Counted from the stretch's first letter, positions 1 through 8,722 are shown. The stretch: 34,421 nt of DNA from Lachnospiraceae bacterium (GCA_024684355.1 JAIKXA010000031.1:1-34421), one strand, 5' to 3'. Numbers and translations: made by a program. The notes: a model not told the origin generated them from the letters alone.

Positions 1-41
1 GAATAGGCTTTCGGACAGGGGTTCGACTCCCCTCTGGTCCA
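1..41 (+). ncRNA. ssrA: 3' end of tmRNA (partial)
   Basis: The first bases form a T-arm: stem AGGGG, loop TTCGACT, stem CCCCT, followed by a seven-base acceptor half (CTGGTCC) and discriminator A. The bases before the T-arm, TAGGCTTTCGGAC, closely resemble the stretch before the T-arm in bacterial tmRNA (E. coli has TAGGAATTTCGGAC), which is why tmRNA is preferred over an ordinary tRNA. The 5' part lies outside the window, so the tag reading frame cannot be checked. The CCA end is not encoded (ACT follows), implying addition by tRNA nucleotidyltransferase. A terminator follows at once. The alternative is a tRNA with a long variable arm. Confidence 0.72.
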
Positions 42-45
42 CTTG

Positions 46-87
46 AAAAGACATGTAACAGGCAAAGCCGATTATATGTCTTTTTTT
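46..87 (+). terminator. Rho-independent terminator after the tmRNA-like gene
   Basis: AAAAGACATGTAA (46-58) pairs with TTATATGTCTTTT (72-84) with a single G-U pair, and a run of seven T closes it. The loop contains a small GGC-AAA-GCC hairpin (61-69), so the stem may be longer and branched. It ends the RNA gene and separates it from the promoter at 120. Confidence 0.85.
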
Positions 88-119
88 GTGATTTTTTTGT
101 GTATTAACCCATATAAAAG

Positions 120-148
120 TTGACATGTTGCGGTAATTCACATAAAAT
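120..148 (+). promoter_or_regulatory. Sigma-A-type promoter for the lipoprotein/two-component operon
   Basis: A perfect -35 box TTGACA (120-125) is followed, after exactly 17 bases, by TAAAAT (143-148), five of six matches to the -10 consensus. It lies 33 bases before the first start codon and just after the preceding terminator, so it very probably drives the genes from 182 to 3804. Confidence 0.8.
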
Positions 149-181
149 GATATATAGGGATACGATTTAAAGAGGTTGGAA

Positions 182-880
182 ATGTTAAGAAAAAATAACA
201 TTAAAAAAAGAATAAGCATTGTTATTATGCTTGTTTTTTGCATACTGACTGTGTCGGGATGCTCGGATGAAGAAACAGAGACTCCGAAGCAGTTTACAAA
301 AGAAGGAAAATACAGTCTGGCCAGGATCAATATAAGGGATTACGGGTCTGTTTCATTCAGACTGTATTCGGATGAGGAACCTGAGCTTGTAGTAGCATTT
401 CTTGATGCATGCAGGTCCGGTTATTATGACGGAAAGCCGGTTTATAACATAATAGAGGATTACATCCTTATGGCCGGGAGCGAGACAAAGGATGCGGATA
501 AAAAATTTAACCGTGAACATAAGGGACATCTTTATCCGTTTAAAGGTGCTTTGTGTTTTAGCCCTTCAGATGACGATATGTGCAATGCTTCGGGGTTTGA
601 GATCGTTTGCATCGATAAACAGAGCCTGGCCGATATGGAGACACTTATTGAACATAAAGGCTATACTTTTTCGGATTATATTAAGTTCGGATATGAAACA
701 GAGATTACCCGTGAGGAAATGGACTTATTTATGGAATACGGAGGCGCTCCGTGGCTGACAGGACATATTGCGGTATTCGGGCAGGCATATGAAGGTCTTG
801 ACATTCTTGATAAGGTTATAAGTTCTTATGCGGAGGATCAGGAGGCTTTGATCATTATTGACTCAGTAGAAACAAACTGA
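182..880 (+). CDS. Cyclophilin-like lipoprotein, probably catalytically degenerate
   Basis: The 232-residue product starts with a basic segment and hydrophobic stretch ending in lipobox V-S-G-C (Cys27), so it should be anchored outside the membrane. The rest has a cyclophilin outline: a beta strand leading into a segment on removal of the backbone carbonyl chain (LVVAFLDACRSGYYDG), a VYNIIEDYILMAGS block where active cyclophilins have F-H-R-I-I-x-x-F-x-x-Q-G-G, and AVFGQAYEGLDILDKV near the C-terminus matching the family VFGKVxEGxxVxxxI. The key Arg of the active site is replaced (Asn in the NII segment), so peptidyl-prolyl isomerase activity is doubtful. ATG at 182 is chosen over the in-frame TTG at 176 because AGAGG (171-175) sits six bases before the ATG but abuts the TTG. 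It is the first gene of an operon with a membrane coiled-coil protein and a two-component system, suggesting an envelope role. Confidence 0.72.
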   Translation: MLRKNNIKKRISIVIMLVFCILTVSGCSDEETETPKQFTKEGKYSLARINIRDYGSVSFRLYSDEEPELVVAFLDACRSGYYDGKPVYNIIEDYILMAGSETKDADKKFNREHKGHLYPFKGALCFSPSDDDMCNASGFEIVCIDKQSLADMETLIEHKGYTFSDYIKFGYETEITREEMDLFMEYGGAPWLTGHIAVFGQAYEGLDILDKVISSYAEDQEALIIIDSVETN

Positions 881-894
881 AAAGGAGATCTGGC

Positions 895-1620
895 ATGTGG
901 GAAGGATTAAAAATCGGAGGTTTCCAGTTTGATGATTCTATGGACTATGCTTTGGCAAAAAAAGAGTCCGATATAATTGAATATGTTTCTGAGAGAATGA
1001 ATATAAGCGATCCCCAGGTTGCACTGCTTGTTTATTATAAGCTGCTTGACCGGCAGGATATGAATACTGTCGTGGGTCTGACTTTTTTAAAGCAGCTGAG
1101 GGATTATTGTATTCAGAGCGGCGTGGCGGAAGATTCACAGATCAGAATGATCCCTATAAAAGGTGAAAACAGCAGGAAAGGTAAGCTTTCATCGTATGGT
1201 GATGAGGATGCTTTGGAGACCGATGCGGCCATATCGCAAGGTGAAGAGAGCATGAATGAAGGCTTCAGCACATTGGAGAACAAGATAAACGAAGAGTTTT
1301 CCAATGAGGAAAAACAGTTGAAACGCGATATAAAAAGCCATATTGACCGCGAGAATAAACTGAGATCGGTCGCCGATCATTATAAGAACAAGGTTAAAAA
1401 GTGTTACTACGTTATTTCCGCGCTGTTTATCATAATACTGATCCTGTTTGTTCTGGCAGTAAAGAGCGGGAATACTTCTTTCAGTGATACGGAGAAAGAC
1501 ATACAGGATAAATATGCGGCATGGGCTGAAGAGCTTTCTGAAAGAGAGCAGGCCATAAAGGAAAAAGAAAGTCAATTGGGAGGCGAAACAGATGGACGTG
1601 ATCAAGGTTCTGATAGCTGA
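895..1620 (+). CDS. Single-pass membrane protein with cytoplasmic coiled coil, function unknown
   Basis: Not assigned to a named family. The 241-residue protein has a folded-looking helical N-terminal domain (residues about 8-75), an acidic linker, a charged helical segment likely to form a coiled coil (about 125-168), one membrane helix (about 170-189) and a second charged helix at the C-terminus (about 197-228). There is no signal peptide, so the N-terminus is probably cytoplasmic. GGAG at 884-887, seven bases before the ATG, supports the start. Its last 29 bases overlap the start of the response-regulator gene, which suggests translational coupling and a functional link with the two-component system. 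It may be an accessory membrane partner of the kinase; that is inference. Confidence 0.7.
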   Translation: MWEGLKIGGFQFDDSMDYALAKKESDIIEYVSERMNISDPQVALLVYYKLLDRQDMNTVVGLTFLKQLRDYCIQSGVAEDSQIRMIPIKGENSRKGKLSSYGDEDALETDAAISQGEESMNEGFSTLENKINEEFSNEEKQLKRDIKSHIDRENKLRSVADHYKNKVKKCYYVISALFIIILILFVLAVKSGNTSFSDTEKDIQDKYAAWAEELSEREQAIKEKESQLGGETDGRDQGSDS

Positions 1621-2263
1621 TGATGAAAGCAGGATGAGAAAGCTGGTCAAAGACTTTTTGAATAAAAACGGGATACAGGTATTGGAGGCTGCTGATGGTG
1701 AGCAGGCTTGTGATATCTTTTATTCGGAAAAGGATATCGCACTTATCATTTTAGACGTGATGATGCCTAAGATGGATGGTTGGCAGGTATGCCGAGAGAT
1801 CAGGAAAAACTCCAAGGTACCTATCATCATGCTTACTGCAAGGGGAGATGAAAAGGATGAACTGCTGGGTTTTGAACTGGGTGTAGACGAGTATATAACC
1901 AAACCTTTCAGCCCTAAGATCCTGGTAGCCCGTATAGATGCCATACTCAGACGTACGGGAAGCTTTGATACGGATACTGTTGAAATAGGCGGTATAAAGC
2001 TGGACAAACAAGCTCATGAGGTATATGTGGACGGAAAACTTATCGAGCTTAGTTTAAAAGAGTTTGAACTGCTTGAATATTTTATTCAGAACAAAGGTGT
2101 GGCATTATCACGTGACAAGATCTTAAACAATGTATGGAATTATGATTATTTCGGTGATGCCAGGACTATAGATACACATGTCAAGAAGCTCCGCAGTAAA
2201 ATGGGAGAAAAAGGAGATCTTATTAAAACTGTTTGGGGCATGGGATACAAATTTGAGGCATAA
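1592..2263 (+). CDS. OmpR/PhoB-family response regulator
   Basis: A 223-residue DNA-binding response regulator. The receiver domain (residues 4-115) shows the acidic pair D10-D11, the phosphoacceptor D55 in ILDVMMPKMDG, the conserved T in MLTARG and K in TKPF. The C-terminal winged-helix domain (about 128-223) has the family features LSLKEFELLEYF, the recognition-helix region RTIDTHVKKLRSKMG and a final VWGMGYKF. It should be phosphorylated by the kinase whose gene starts two bases after its stop codon. GGGAGG lies 11 bases ahead of the ATG inside the preceding gene. The target genes cannot be read from the window. Confidence 0.95.
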   Translation: MDVIKVLIADDESRMRKLVKDFLNKNGIQVLEAADGEQACDIFYSEKDIALIILDVMMPKMDGWQVCREIRKNSKVPIIMLTARGDEKDELLGFELGVDEYITKPFSPKILVARIDAILRRTGSFDTDTVEIGGIKLDKQAHEVYVDGKLIELSLKEFELLEYFIQNKGVALSRDKILNNVWNYDYFGDARTIDTHVKKLRSKMGEKGDLIKTVWGMGYKFEA

Positions 2264-2265
2264 AT

Positions 2266-3804
2266 ATGAGATATTCGTTAAAGGGCAAGATCTCTCTGGT
2301 TTTTACCTTTTCACTGTTCCTTATGATATTTTTATGCTGGATGGCAAACAACTTTTTCCTCCAGGCATATTATGAAAAGACCAAGATAGATTCTCTGGAA
2401 GACGTTTATAATAAGATAAATAATATAGTCGGGGATAATAATCTGACGGAACAGTATGGTCAGGACGATATCGTATCGGAGATAGAAAAAACAGAAAGCG
2501 TATCTAATGTTAACGTATATATACTGTATAATAATGATGTGGCGCTGAGCTTTGTATATCCTCTGTCTTTCAGTCTTGCAGAAAAAGATCCGGCAAGCAT
2601 TTTCAGAAATGACAGGCTTATGAGGATAGTTACGGCCCTTAGAAAATACATGTATGGAGCTGATCAGGGTGAACGTGCACCCGAGCTGCTGGAGACCAAT
2701 GCCGAGAAATATGATGTATATAAAAATTTTGAGGAAAGATACGACTCGGAATATATTGATCTGGTAGGTTTTTTAAACAACGGAGATGTTATATTTATAA
2801 GGACGAGTTACTCGAACCTAAAAGAAAGTGCACTCATCTCAAATCAGTTTTTGCTTATCTCGGGCGGGATACTGCTCATACTGTGCTCTGTACTTACCTA
2901 TCTGTTCAGCTGCGGTATTACGAAGCCCATACTTGAGCTTTCCGATATTTCAAAAGATATGAGTTCCTTAAAGTTTGAAAACAGATATACGGGAAAGCGT
3001 AAAGATGAGATAGGTGAACTGGGAAGAAATATAAATACACTTTCAGACAAACTGGAAAAAACCATAAGTGAACTGAAATCGGCCAATATAGAGCTGGAAA
3101 AAGATATTAAGCAGAAAAACGAAGCAGAGGAGATGAGGAGGGAATTCATCGCCAATGTTTCCCATGAGCTGAAAACTCCGATAGCCCTTATACAGGGATA
3201 TGCCGAAGGTCTGTCGGACAATATAAACGACGACGAGGAAAGCAGACAGTTTTACTGTGATGTTATAGTGGATGAAGCCCGGAAGATGAACAATATGGTC
3301 AAAAAGCTTCTGACATTGAACGAACTGGAATTCGGCAACTCAAATCTGGAGCTTGAGAGATTTGATATTGTTTCCCTTGTCAAGACTGTAGCAGACTCTG
3401 TGGAATTGCTTGCAAAACAGAAAAACATCAATGTGGTATTCAACAATACGGAACCGGTATATGTCTGGGCAGATGAGTACCGTATAGAAGAAGTGATAAC
3501 AAATTACTTAAGCAATGCGGTTAACCACTGTAAAGATCCGAATGTTATAGATATCAGCTTTAAAAAGCATGACAATAAGATCAGGGTTTCTGTATTTAAT
3601 ACCGGTGATGTGATCGGTGAAGCCGATCTTAATAACATCTGGGACAAGTTTTATAAGGTGGATAAAGCAAGAACACGCGAATATGGCGGAAGCGGTATCG
3701 GATTGTCCATAGTTAAGGCGATCATGGAGTCTCATAACGAAGAATACGGAGTGGTCAACCATTCTACAGGCGTAGAGTTCTGGTTTGAGCTGACAATAGA
3801 CTAA
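2266..3804 (+). CDS. Membrane sensor histidine kinase (HisKA type)
   Basis: A 512-residue kinase with the standard layout: first membrane helix (about 8-30), extracytoplasmic sensor region (about 32-190), second helix (about 192-214), HAMP linker with a coiled-coil extension (about 215-290), dimerisation domain with phosphoacceptor His300 in FIANVSHELKTPIALIQGY, and an ATPase domain with N box (NYLSNAVNH), G1 box in the FNTGDVI form common in Firmicutes, F box and G2 box (GGSGIGLSIV). It follows the response regulator by two bases, making a cognate pair. The sensor region shows no recognisable ligand domain. The upstream cyclophilin-like lipoprotein and membrane protein could modulate sensing, but nothing in the sequence proves it. 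Confidence 0.95.
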   Translation: MRYSLKGKISLVFTFSLFLMIFLCWMANNFFLQAYYEKTKIDSLEDVYNKINNIVGDNNLTEQYGQDDIVSEIEKTESVSNVNVYILYNNDVALSFVYPLSFSLAEKDPASIFRNDRLMRIVTALRKYMYGADQGERAPELLETNAEKYDVYKNFEERYDSEYIDLVGFLNNGDVIFIRTSYSNLKESALISNQFLLISGGILLILCSVLTYLFSCGITKPILELSDISKDMSSLKFENRYTGKRKDEIGELGRNINTLSDKLEKTISELKSANIELEKDIKQKNEAEEMRREFIANVSHELKTPIALIQGYAEGLSDNINDDEESRQFYCDVIVDEARKMNNMVKKLLTLNELEFGNSNLELERFDIVSLVKTVADSVELLAKQKNINVVFNNTEPVYVWADEYRIEEVITNYLSNAVNHCKDPNVIDISFKKHDNKIRVSVFNTGDVIGEADLNNIWDKFYKVDKARTREYGGSGIGLSIVKAIMESHNEEYGVVNHSTGVEFWFELTID

Positions 3805-3809
3805 ATTTC

Positions 3810-3838
3810 TTGCAAAAATCCTGTATAAGTGATAAAAT
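3810..3838 (+). promoter_or_regulatory. Probable promoter for the lipoprotein-cheV-hisHF transcript
   Basis: TTGCAA (3810-3815) and TAAAAT (3833-3838) are separated by 17 bases. The -10 box matches five of six consensus bases and the -35 box four. It lies in the 74-base gap after the kinase stop codon and 40 bases before the next start. Confidence 0.6.
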
Positions 3839-3878
3839 ATTCTAATAAGTTAATTTTGACAGAAGGGAGTGGAAGAGC

Positions 3879-4646
3879 ATGAAAAAAATGAAGATGCTGG
3901 TTGCTTTGTTTATAATTATGGGCTGCATGATCACCGGCTGTTCTTCCGGCCCGCATATTGAGCTGACCGAAGAGGAATCGGATGCAATAGCACAGTATTC
4001 TGCATACCTTTTACTCAAATACGATAAAAATAAAACTGCAGAGAGAAAGCTTCTTGATATTAAAGAGCTGGAAGATATATATAACGAAGAAAACGGAAAA
4101 CAGGATGCGGAAACGGCAACACCCACTCCGGATATTCCGACTCCCACGCAGATTCAGGATGATCCGGAGCCTTCTGCAACACCTACCGAAGCGCCTACTG
4201 CAGAACCTTCGGTTACAAGTACGCCTGAAAACAAAGCAGACAGTCTGACAGAACTGTATGCAAAAGACGGTTTTACCGTGGAATACGGTTACTACAAGCT
4301 GGAAGAACAATATGTTGAAAATGAGTTTTCGGTTATTACTCCGAAACAGGAGGGGGATAAAGTTCTTTCTCTGAATTTCCTGATAAAGAATACAGGCAAG
4401 AACAACGCAAAGTTTGTATCCAAGGACAGTGCGGTGAAATATCTGCTTTACTGTGACAACGGTGATATATTAGGACCGCAGATATGTGCTCTTCCAAATG
4501 ATATCCAGTTTTTAAACGATGATATAAAAGCCGGCGGGTCGTATGATGCGGTGCTTTTGTTCTTTGTAAACGATAATGAAAAGGCGTACAGCCTTAAGGC
4601 AGTTGACGAAAATACAGGGTTAGAGTACGATATCAAGATAAAATAA
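3879..4646 (+). CDS. Lipoprotein with Pro/Thr-rich linker and C-terminal Ig-like domain
   Basis: The 255-residue product has a short basic start, hydrophobic core and lipobox I-T-G-C (Cys21), indicating an anchored extracytoplasmic lipoprotein. A helical acidic segment (about 28-70) is followed by a Pro/Thr/Glu linker (about 75-118) that probably spans the cell wall, and a beta-rich C-terminal domain (about 122-255). That domain has the pattern of the Ig-like 'accessory' lipoprotein domains common in Firmicutes: a strand with LSLNFLIKNTGKNNAKF, then an IKAGGSYDAVLLFFV strand near the end. No catalytic motif is visible. It precedes cheV by only 13 bases, but a chemotaxis role is not implied by the sequence. 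Confidence 0.72.
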   Translation: MKKMKMLVALFIIMGCMITGCSSGPHIELTEEESDAIAQYSAYLLLKYDKNKTAERKLLDIKELEDIYNEENGKQDAETATPTPDIPTPTQIQDDPEPSATPTEAPTAEPSVTSTPENKADSLTELYAKDGFTVEYGYYKLEEQYVENEFSVITPKQEGDKVLSLNFLIKNTGKNNAKFVSKDSAVKYLLYCDNGDILGPQICALPNDIQFLNDDIKAGGSYDAVLLFFVNDNEKAYSLKAVDENTGLEYDIKIK

Positions 4647-4659
4647 AGGGGGAAGCCAA

Positions 4660-5568
4660 ATGGATACTAAGATTCTACTTGAGAGCGGAACCAATGAGCT
4701 TGAGATACTTGAATTTATTGTAGGGTCCCATCATTATGGGATCAATGTGGCTAAGGTAAGAGAGATACTGCCTTACAAAAAACCTACGCCGATCCCGAAT
4801 TCACACCCCTGCATAGAAGGCATATATATGCCGCGTGATGTGATCATTACGGTCATAGATCTGAATAAAAGCCTTGCGGTACCTTATGATACCAACGAAG
4901 AAACCGATATGTTTATTGTGACCAATTTTAATAAGCTGAACGTGGCGTTCCATGTACAGTCGGTTTTAGGTATTCACAGAGTATCCTGGGCTGATATTTC
5001 AAAACCGGACGAGTCGATCAATAATTCGGGAAGAAGTATTGCTACAGGTTTCTTAAAGATAAACGGAAAGCTTATAGTTATCCTTGACTTTGAAAAGATA
5101 GTTACGGATATCAGCCCCGAAACCGGACTCAGAATGTCGGATATAGATGCACTTGGCATCAGACAGAGAAATAATGCCCCCATACTGGTGGCAGAGGATT
5201 CGCCGCTGCTTAACAAGCTTATACACGATTCACTGTCTAAAGCAGGATATACAGCCATTACTCTTACAAATAACGGCAAAGAAGCCTGGGATCTGTTGTG
5301 CAGATATAAAGCTGAGAATTGTGTGCATGAAAAAGTTAAATGTGTTATTACAGATATAGAAATGCCTCAGATGGATGGACATCATCTGACAAAGCTTATA
5401 AAAGAGGATCCTGAACTTAAGAGTCTGCCGGTCATCATTTTCTCTTCGCTTGTAAACGAGGAAATGAGACGAAAAGGAGAGCTTTTAGGTGCAGATGCAC
5501 AGCTTTCAAAACCGGAAATCGGATCCATGGTACAGGTGCTTGATCATTATATTTCAAAAAATAACTAA
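4660..5568 (+). CDS. cheV: CheV: CheW-like adaptor fused to a receiver domain
   Basis: The 302-residue protein has an N-terminal CheW-like domain (about 12-155; start ELEILEFIVGSHHYGINVAKVREIL, then PxIEGIYMPRDVIITVIDL) and a C-terminal receiver domain (about 175-300) with acidic residues in VAEDSP, phosphoacceptor D232 in VITDIEMPQMDG and the conserved K in SKPE. This is the CheV architecture: it couples chemoreceptors to CheA and is itself phosphorylated to tune adaptation. Its presence argues for a motile or otherwise chemotactic cell, though no other che gene is in the window. AAGGGGGAAG just before the ATG is a strong ribosome-binding site. The next gene starts 16 bases downstream. Confidence 0.93.
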   Translation: MDTKILLESGTNELEILEFIVGSHHYGINVAKVREILPYKKPTPIPNSHPCIEGIYMPRDVIITVIDLNKSLAVPYDTNEETDMFIVTNFNKLNVAFHVQSVLGIHRVSWADISKPDESINNSGRSIATGFLKINGKLIVILDFEKIVTDISPETGLRMSDIDALGIRQRNNAPILVAEDSPLLNKLIHDSLSKAGYTAITLTNNGKEAWDLLCRYKAENCVHEKVKCVITDIEMPQMDGHHLTKLIKEDPELKSLPVIIFSSLVNEEMRRKGELLGADAQLSKPEIGSMVQVLDHYISKNN

Positions 5569-5584
5569 TTAGAAGTGGTGACTG

Positions 5585-7195
5585 ATGGGAACATGTCTTA
5601 AGTGTCACAAAAAGATCCGGGACGGTCAAAAATATTGTGACAGCTGTAAACAGAAGAGAAAAAATAAAGCAGATGAGTCTTATTTGGACAGTCTGCTTAG
5701 TTCTGTTGGAGTAAAAAGTATCAGTTCTGTCAAATCAGCAACAGAAAAAGCCAACTCTGCCCGAAAAGATATGCGCAAAGAAGAAGTAAAAGCAAAGCCT
5801 GACAGTGATATGGATGAGATGCTGACGGACCTTCTTGCTGATATGGATACAGCCGATATGTCCGAACCGCAGGGCGATATCATCCCTGATGAGGACTTGG
5901 ATAATATATTTGATGAAGCAGAAGCTTACGCATCACTTTTAAGCAAAGATAACGGTACAGACCTGCAATCGGAACAAATAGACGATGACAGACTCTTTGA
6001 TACCGTTGAACCGGAAATACCTGAGGCACAAAATGTAAACACTCCGAGTATCTCTGCGACAAGTCCCGAAATGAACAGTGCCGATAATGCAGGGGAAGAA
6101 CTGCTTGATGTCGAATGGAAGAGCGGAAATGATGATACAGAGGTACAGGCTGATGTAGATGCTCTGTTTGTGGATATAGACAGGGATATCAGCGAGAATA
6201 TCGAAGAAGGGCTGCCGGATCACGATGAAGAGCTTAATCTGATAGACCGGAGTCTTCGCGGAGAAAATGAGGATCAGGTATCAACCCAGACTGTATTCTC
6301 GGATTTTAATCCGATAGATGAAGAAATATCCTCTCAGCCCAAAAAGAAGAAAAAGAAACCCGGCTTCTTTAAGAGGCTGTTCGGCAATATAAACGAAGAC
6401 GTTACTCCCGAGATGCTTGAAGCTGACCGCAGGGAAAAGCAGGAGCAGGAAGAAAAGGCACAGCTCGATAAAGAAGAAAAGAAACGTCTGGCAGAGGAAA
6501 AGAAAGCTGAAGCCGAAGCTGAAAAGGCAAGGAAGAAAGCAGAAGCTGATGCCGAACGTAACAGAAAAATGGCATTGGCCATGGAGAAAAAGGCTTTAGC
6601 CAAGGAAAAGGAAAAGCAGAAACGAGAAACAGCCCTTGCTATTGCGGAATATGAAGTTGAACACGGCAGGATCAACAAAGCCGGCGCAACTATCCTGTTT
6701 GTGATCTTTGCAATTCTTACAGTTGTCATAATAATCGGAAGCAATATTTATTCATATAACCTGAGTATAGAAAATGCACAGGAAGACTTCAACGTAAAGA
6801 AGTACAATGAAGCTTATTATGAGGTTTACGGTCTTAAGATCAAGGATGAAGATATAGAGCTTTATGACAGGATCATGACGGTCATGTTCGTAAACCATCA
6901 GCTGAATTCATATGAATATTATATGAAGTCCAATAACAAGGAAAAGGCACTTGATTCCCTGCTTAAAGGATTGCAGCGTTACGAAAAATATCTGCAGCTT
7001 GCTCAGATGCTTGAGATCACGGAAGATCTTGATTATGTAAAAGCTGAGATACTTGACAAGCTTTCTACCGAGTTTAAGATGAGCGAAAAGGAAGCTTATG
7101 AACTTGCAGAGGTTGATGATTCAGTAGATTACAGTGAATATATATACGGTCTTCTCGGTAATTACGATGAACTTGAAATATTCAGCGAGAAATGA
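5585..7195 (+). CDS. Zinc-ribbon, coiled-coil, single-pass membrane protein of unknown function
   Basis: No named family recognised. The 536-residue protein begins with a zinc ribbon using C4, C7, C18 and C21 (CLKCHKK...YCDSCK). A long acidic, low-complexity region follows (about 60-250), then a basic patch (KKKKKKPGFFKRLFG), a Lys/Glu/Ala-rich helix likely to form a coiled coil (about 276-355), one membrane helix (about 366-390), and a helical extracytoplasmic C-terminal domain (about 392-536) with tetratricopeptide-like spacing of aromatic residues. The highly charged composition makes antisense reading frames long, but they are artefacts. It sits between cheV and hisH with short gaps, so it is probably co-transcribed. 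A scaffold or membrane-tether role is plausible but unproven. Confidence 0.75.
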   Translation: MGTCLKCHKKIRDGQKYCDSCKQKRKNKADESYLDSLLSSVGVKSISSVKSATEKANSARKDMRKEEVKAKPDSDMDEMLTDLLADMDTADMSEPQGDIIPDEDLDNIFDEAEAYASLLSKDNGTDLQSEQIDDDRLFDTVEPEIPEAQNVNTPSISATSPEMNSADNAGEELLDVEWKSGNDDTEVQADVDALFVDIDRDISENIEEGLPDHDEELNLIDRSLRGENEDQVSTQTVFSDFNPIDEEISSQPKKKKKKPGFFKRLFGNINEDVTPEMLEADRREKQEQEEKAQLDKEEKKRLAEEKKAEAEAEKARKKAEADAERNRKMALAMEKKALAKEKEKQKRETALAIAEYEVEHGRINKAGATILFVIFAILTVVIIIGSNIYSYNLSIENAQEDFNVKKYNEAYYEVYGLKIKDEDIELYDRIMTVMFVNHQLNSYEYYMKSNNKEKALDSLLKGLQRYEKYLQLAQMLEITEDLDYVKAEILDKLSTEFKMSEKEAYELAEVDDSVDYSEYIYGLLGNYDELEIFSEK

Positions 7196-7216
7196 CAAAG
7201 ATTGGAAACAGATAAA

Positions 7217-7861
7217 ATGTCAAAGATAGCAGTAATTGATTATGATGCCGGTAATACTATGAGCGTTATGAATGCTCTGAAATTTTTGGGATATGATGTG
7301 GAGCTTTCAAAGGATCCTGCAGTGCTTTATAAGGCGGATCATGTGGTATTTCCCGGAGTAGGTGCTTATGCGGATGCAATGGGCAAGCTCAATGAATACG
7401 GACTTATCGGACCCATAAAGGAAATAACCGGAAAAAAGACTCCGTTTTTGGGTGTTTGTCTCGGTATGCAGCTCTTATTCGAACACAGCAGTGAAAACAT
7501 CGGAGAGACTGATAAGGATCGTATTGAGGGACTTGGACTTTTGCCCGGAAGCATTTTGGGATTTAAAGAGAATGCTTCGTTCGATCATACATTAAAGGTT
7601 CCGCATATGGGGTGGAATTCACTTGAACTGACCAATAAGGATTCCAAGCTTTTTAAGGGTATAGATAATGGGAGTTTTGTGTACTTTGTACATTCATTCT
7701 ACCTTAATGCGGCAGACAGAAATGATATAGCGGCGGTTACAGAATACGGCATAACCTTTGACAGTGCTGTGGAGCATGAGAACATCTTTGGGTGTCAGTT
7801 CCATCCGGAAAAGAGCGGAGATATAGGAATGGAGATATTAAAGAATTTCTGCTCGATCTGA
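7217..7861 (+). CDS. hisH: Imidazole glycerol phosphate synthase, glutaminase subunit HisH
   Basis: HisH releases ammonia from glutamine and passes it to HisF in the fifth step of histidine synthesis. The 214-residue class I amidotransferase shows the family start IAVIDYDAGNTMSV, the nucleophile C81 in GVCLGMQLLF, and the H196/E198 pair in FHPEKSG. ATG at 7217 is preferred over the in-frame TTG at 7202 because homologues begin at this point and the extra residues (ETDK) look unlike HisH. The gene follows the zinc-ribbon membrane protein by about 20 bases and hisF starts 52 bases later. No other his gene is present, so the remaining pathway is encoded elsewhere. Confidence 0.95.
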   Translation: MSKIAVIDYDAGNTMSVMNALKFLGYDVELSKDPAVLYKADHVVFPGVGAYADAMGKLNEYGLIGPIKEITGKKTPFLGVCLGMQLLFEHSSENIGETDKDRIEGLGLLPGSILGFKENASFDHTLKVPHMGWNSLELTNKDSKLFKGIDNGSFVYFVHSFYLNAADRNDIAAVTEYGITFDSAVEHENIFGCQFHPEKSGDIGMEILKNFCSI

Positions 7862-7912
7862 TACCGGAATACACGATCATAAGGACTTAATAAAGAGAAT
7901 AAGGATAGATTT

Positions 7913-8674
7913 ATGTTTACGAAAAGGATAATTCCCTGCCTGGATGTAAAAGACGGAAGGGTTGTTAAGGGAACTAATTTTATAAACTTAAGAGATGCCG
8001 GCGATCCTGTTGAAGTCGGAGCGAATTACAGCAAAAACGGAGCGGACGAACTTGTATTTCTGGATATTACCGCATCGTCCGATAAAAGAAATACGGTAGT
8101 GGATATGGTGCGGAAGGTTGCCGAAAATGTATTTATACCGTTCACTGTCGGCGGAGGCATCCGTACGGTCGATGATTTTAAGACTATTTTACGAGCGGGA
8201 GCCGATAAAGTGGCGGTCAACTCCGCAGCTATAGACAATCCGCAGGTAATAAGTGATGCTGCATCCAAATTCGGAAGCCAGTGTGTGGTTTGTGCAATAG
8301 ATGCCAAAAGACGTGCGGACGGAAACGGCTGGACCATATACAAACACGGCGGCAGGATTGATATGGGTATTGATGCGGTAGAATGGGCCAGACGGGCTTA
8401 TGAGCTCGGGGCAGGTGAGATACTTCTTACAAGCATGGATTGTGACGGTACTAAAGAAGGATATGATTGTGAACTGACGCGGGCCGTATCCGATGTGGTT
8501 GAGATACCTGTTATTGCATCCGGCGGAGCCGGAGCATATGAGCATTTCCTTGACGCCTTTGAGATAGGACATGCAGATGCGGTACTGGCAGCATCATTAT
8601 TTCATTATAAAGAGATGGAAATCTCGGATCTGAAAGATTATCTGAACAAACATAACATACCAGTAAGACTTTAA
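7913..8674 (+). CDS. hisF: Imidazole glycerol phosphate synthase, cyclase subunit HisF
   Basis: HisF forms imidazole glycerol phosphate and the purine by-product AICAR from PRFAR and ammonia. The 253-residue TIM barrel carries the catalytic acids D11 ([16 protein letters not shown]) and D130 (VCAIDAKR), phosphate-binding loops GGGIRTVDD and ASGGAG, and the family segment [20 protein letters not shown]. Length is normal for the family. It forms the heterodimeric enzyme with HisH encoded just upstream, and its transcript ends at the terminator 12 bases downstream. Confidence 0.97.
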   Translation: MFTKRIIPCLDVKDGRVVKGTNFINLRDAGDPVEVGANYSKNGADELVFLDITASSDKRNTVVDMVRKVAENVFIPFTVGGGIRTVDDFKTILRAGADKVAVNSAAIDNPQVISDAASKFGSQCVVCAIDAKRRADGNGWTIYKHGGRIDMGIDAVEWARRAYELGAGEILLTSMDCDGTKEGYDCELTRAVSDVVEIPVIASGGAGAYEHFLDAFEIGHADAVLAASLFHYKEMEISDLKDYLNKHNIPVRL

Positions 8675-8685
8675 AAGAAATAAAG

Positions 8686-8716
8686 AAAAACCCGGTTTTT
8701 AAACCGGGTTTTTGCA
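8686..8716. terminator. Bidirectional rho-independent terminator
   Basis: AAAAACCCGGTTT (8686-8698) pairs perfectly with AAACCGGGTTTTT (8701-8713). The palindrome has A- and T-runs at both ends, so it can end transcription of hisF from the left and of the converging minus-strand gene (stop at 8723) from the right. Confidence 0.92.
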
Positions 8717-8722
8717 TAATTA

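Noticed and set aside
6334-6744. A 136-residue minus-strand open frame opposite the coiled-coil region
   Set aside because: Its Ser/Phe/Ala-rich sequence is the predictable complement of Lys/Glu/Ala codons in the sense gene.
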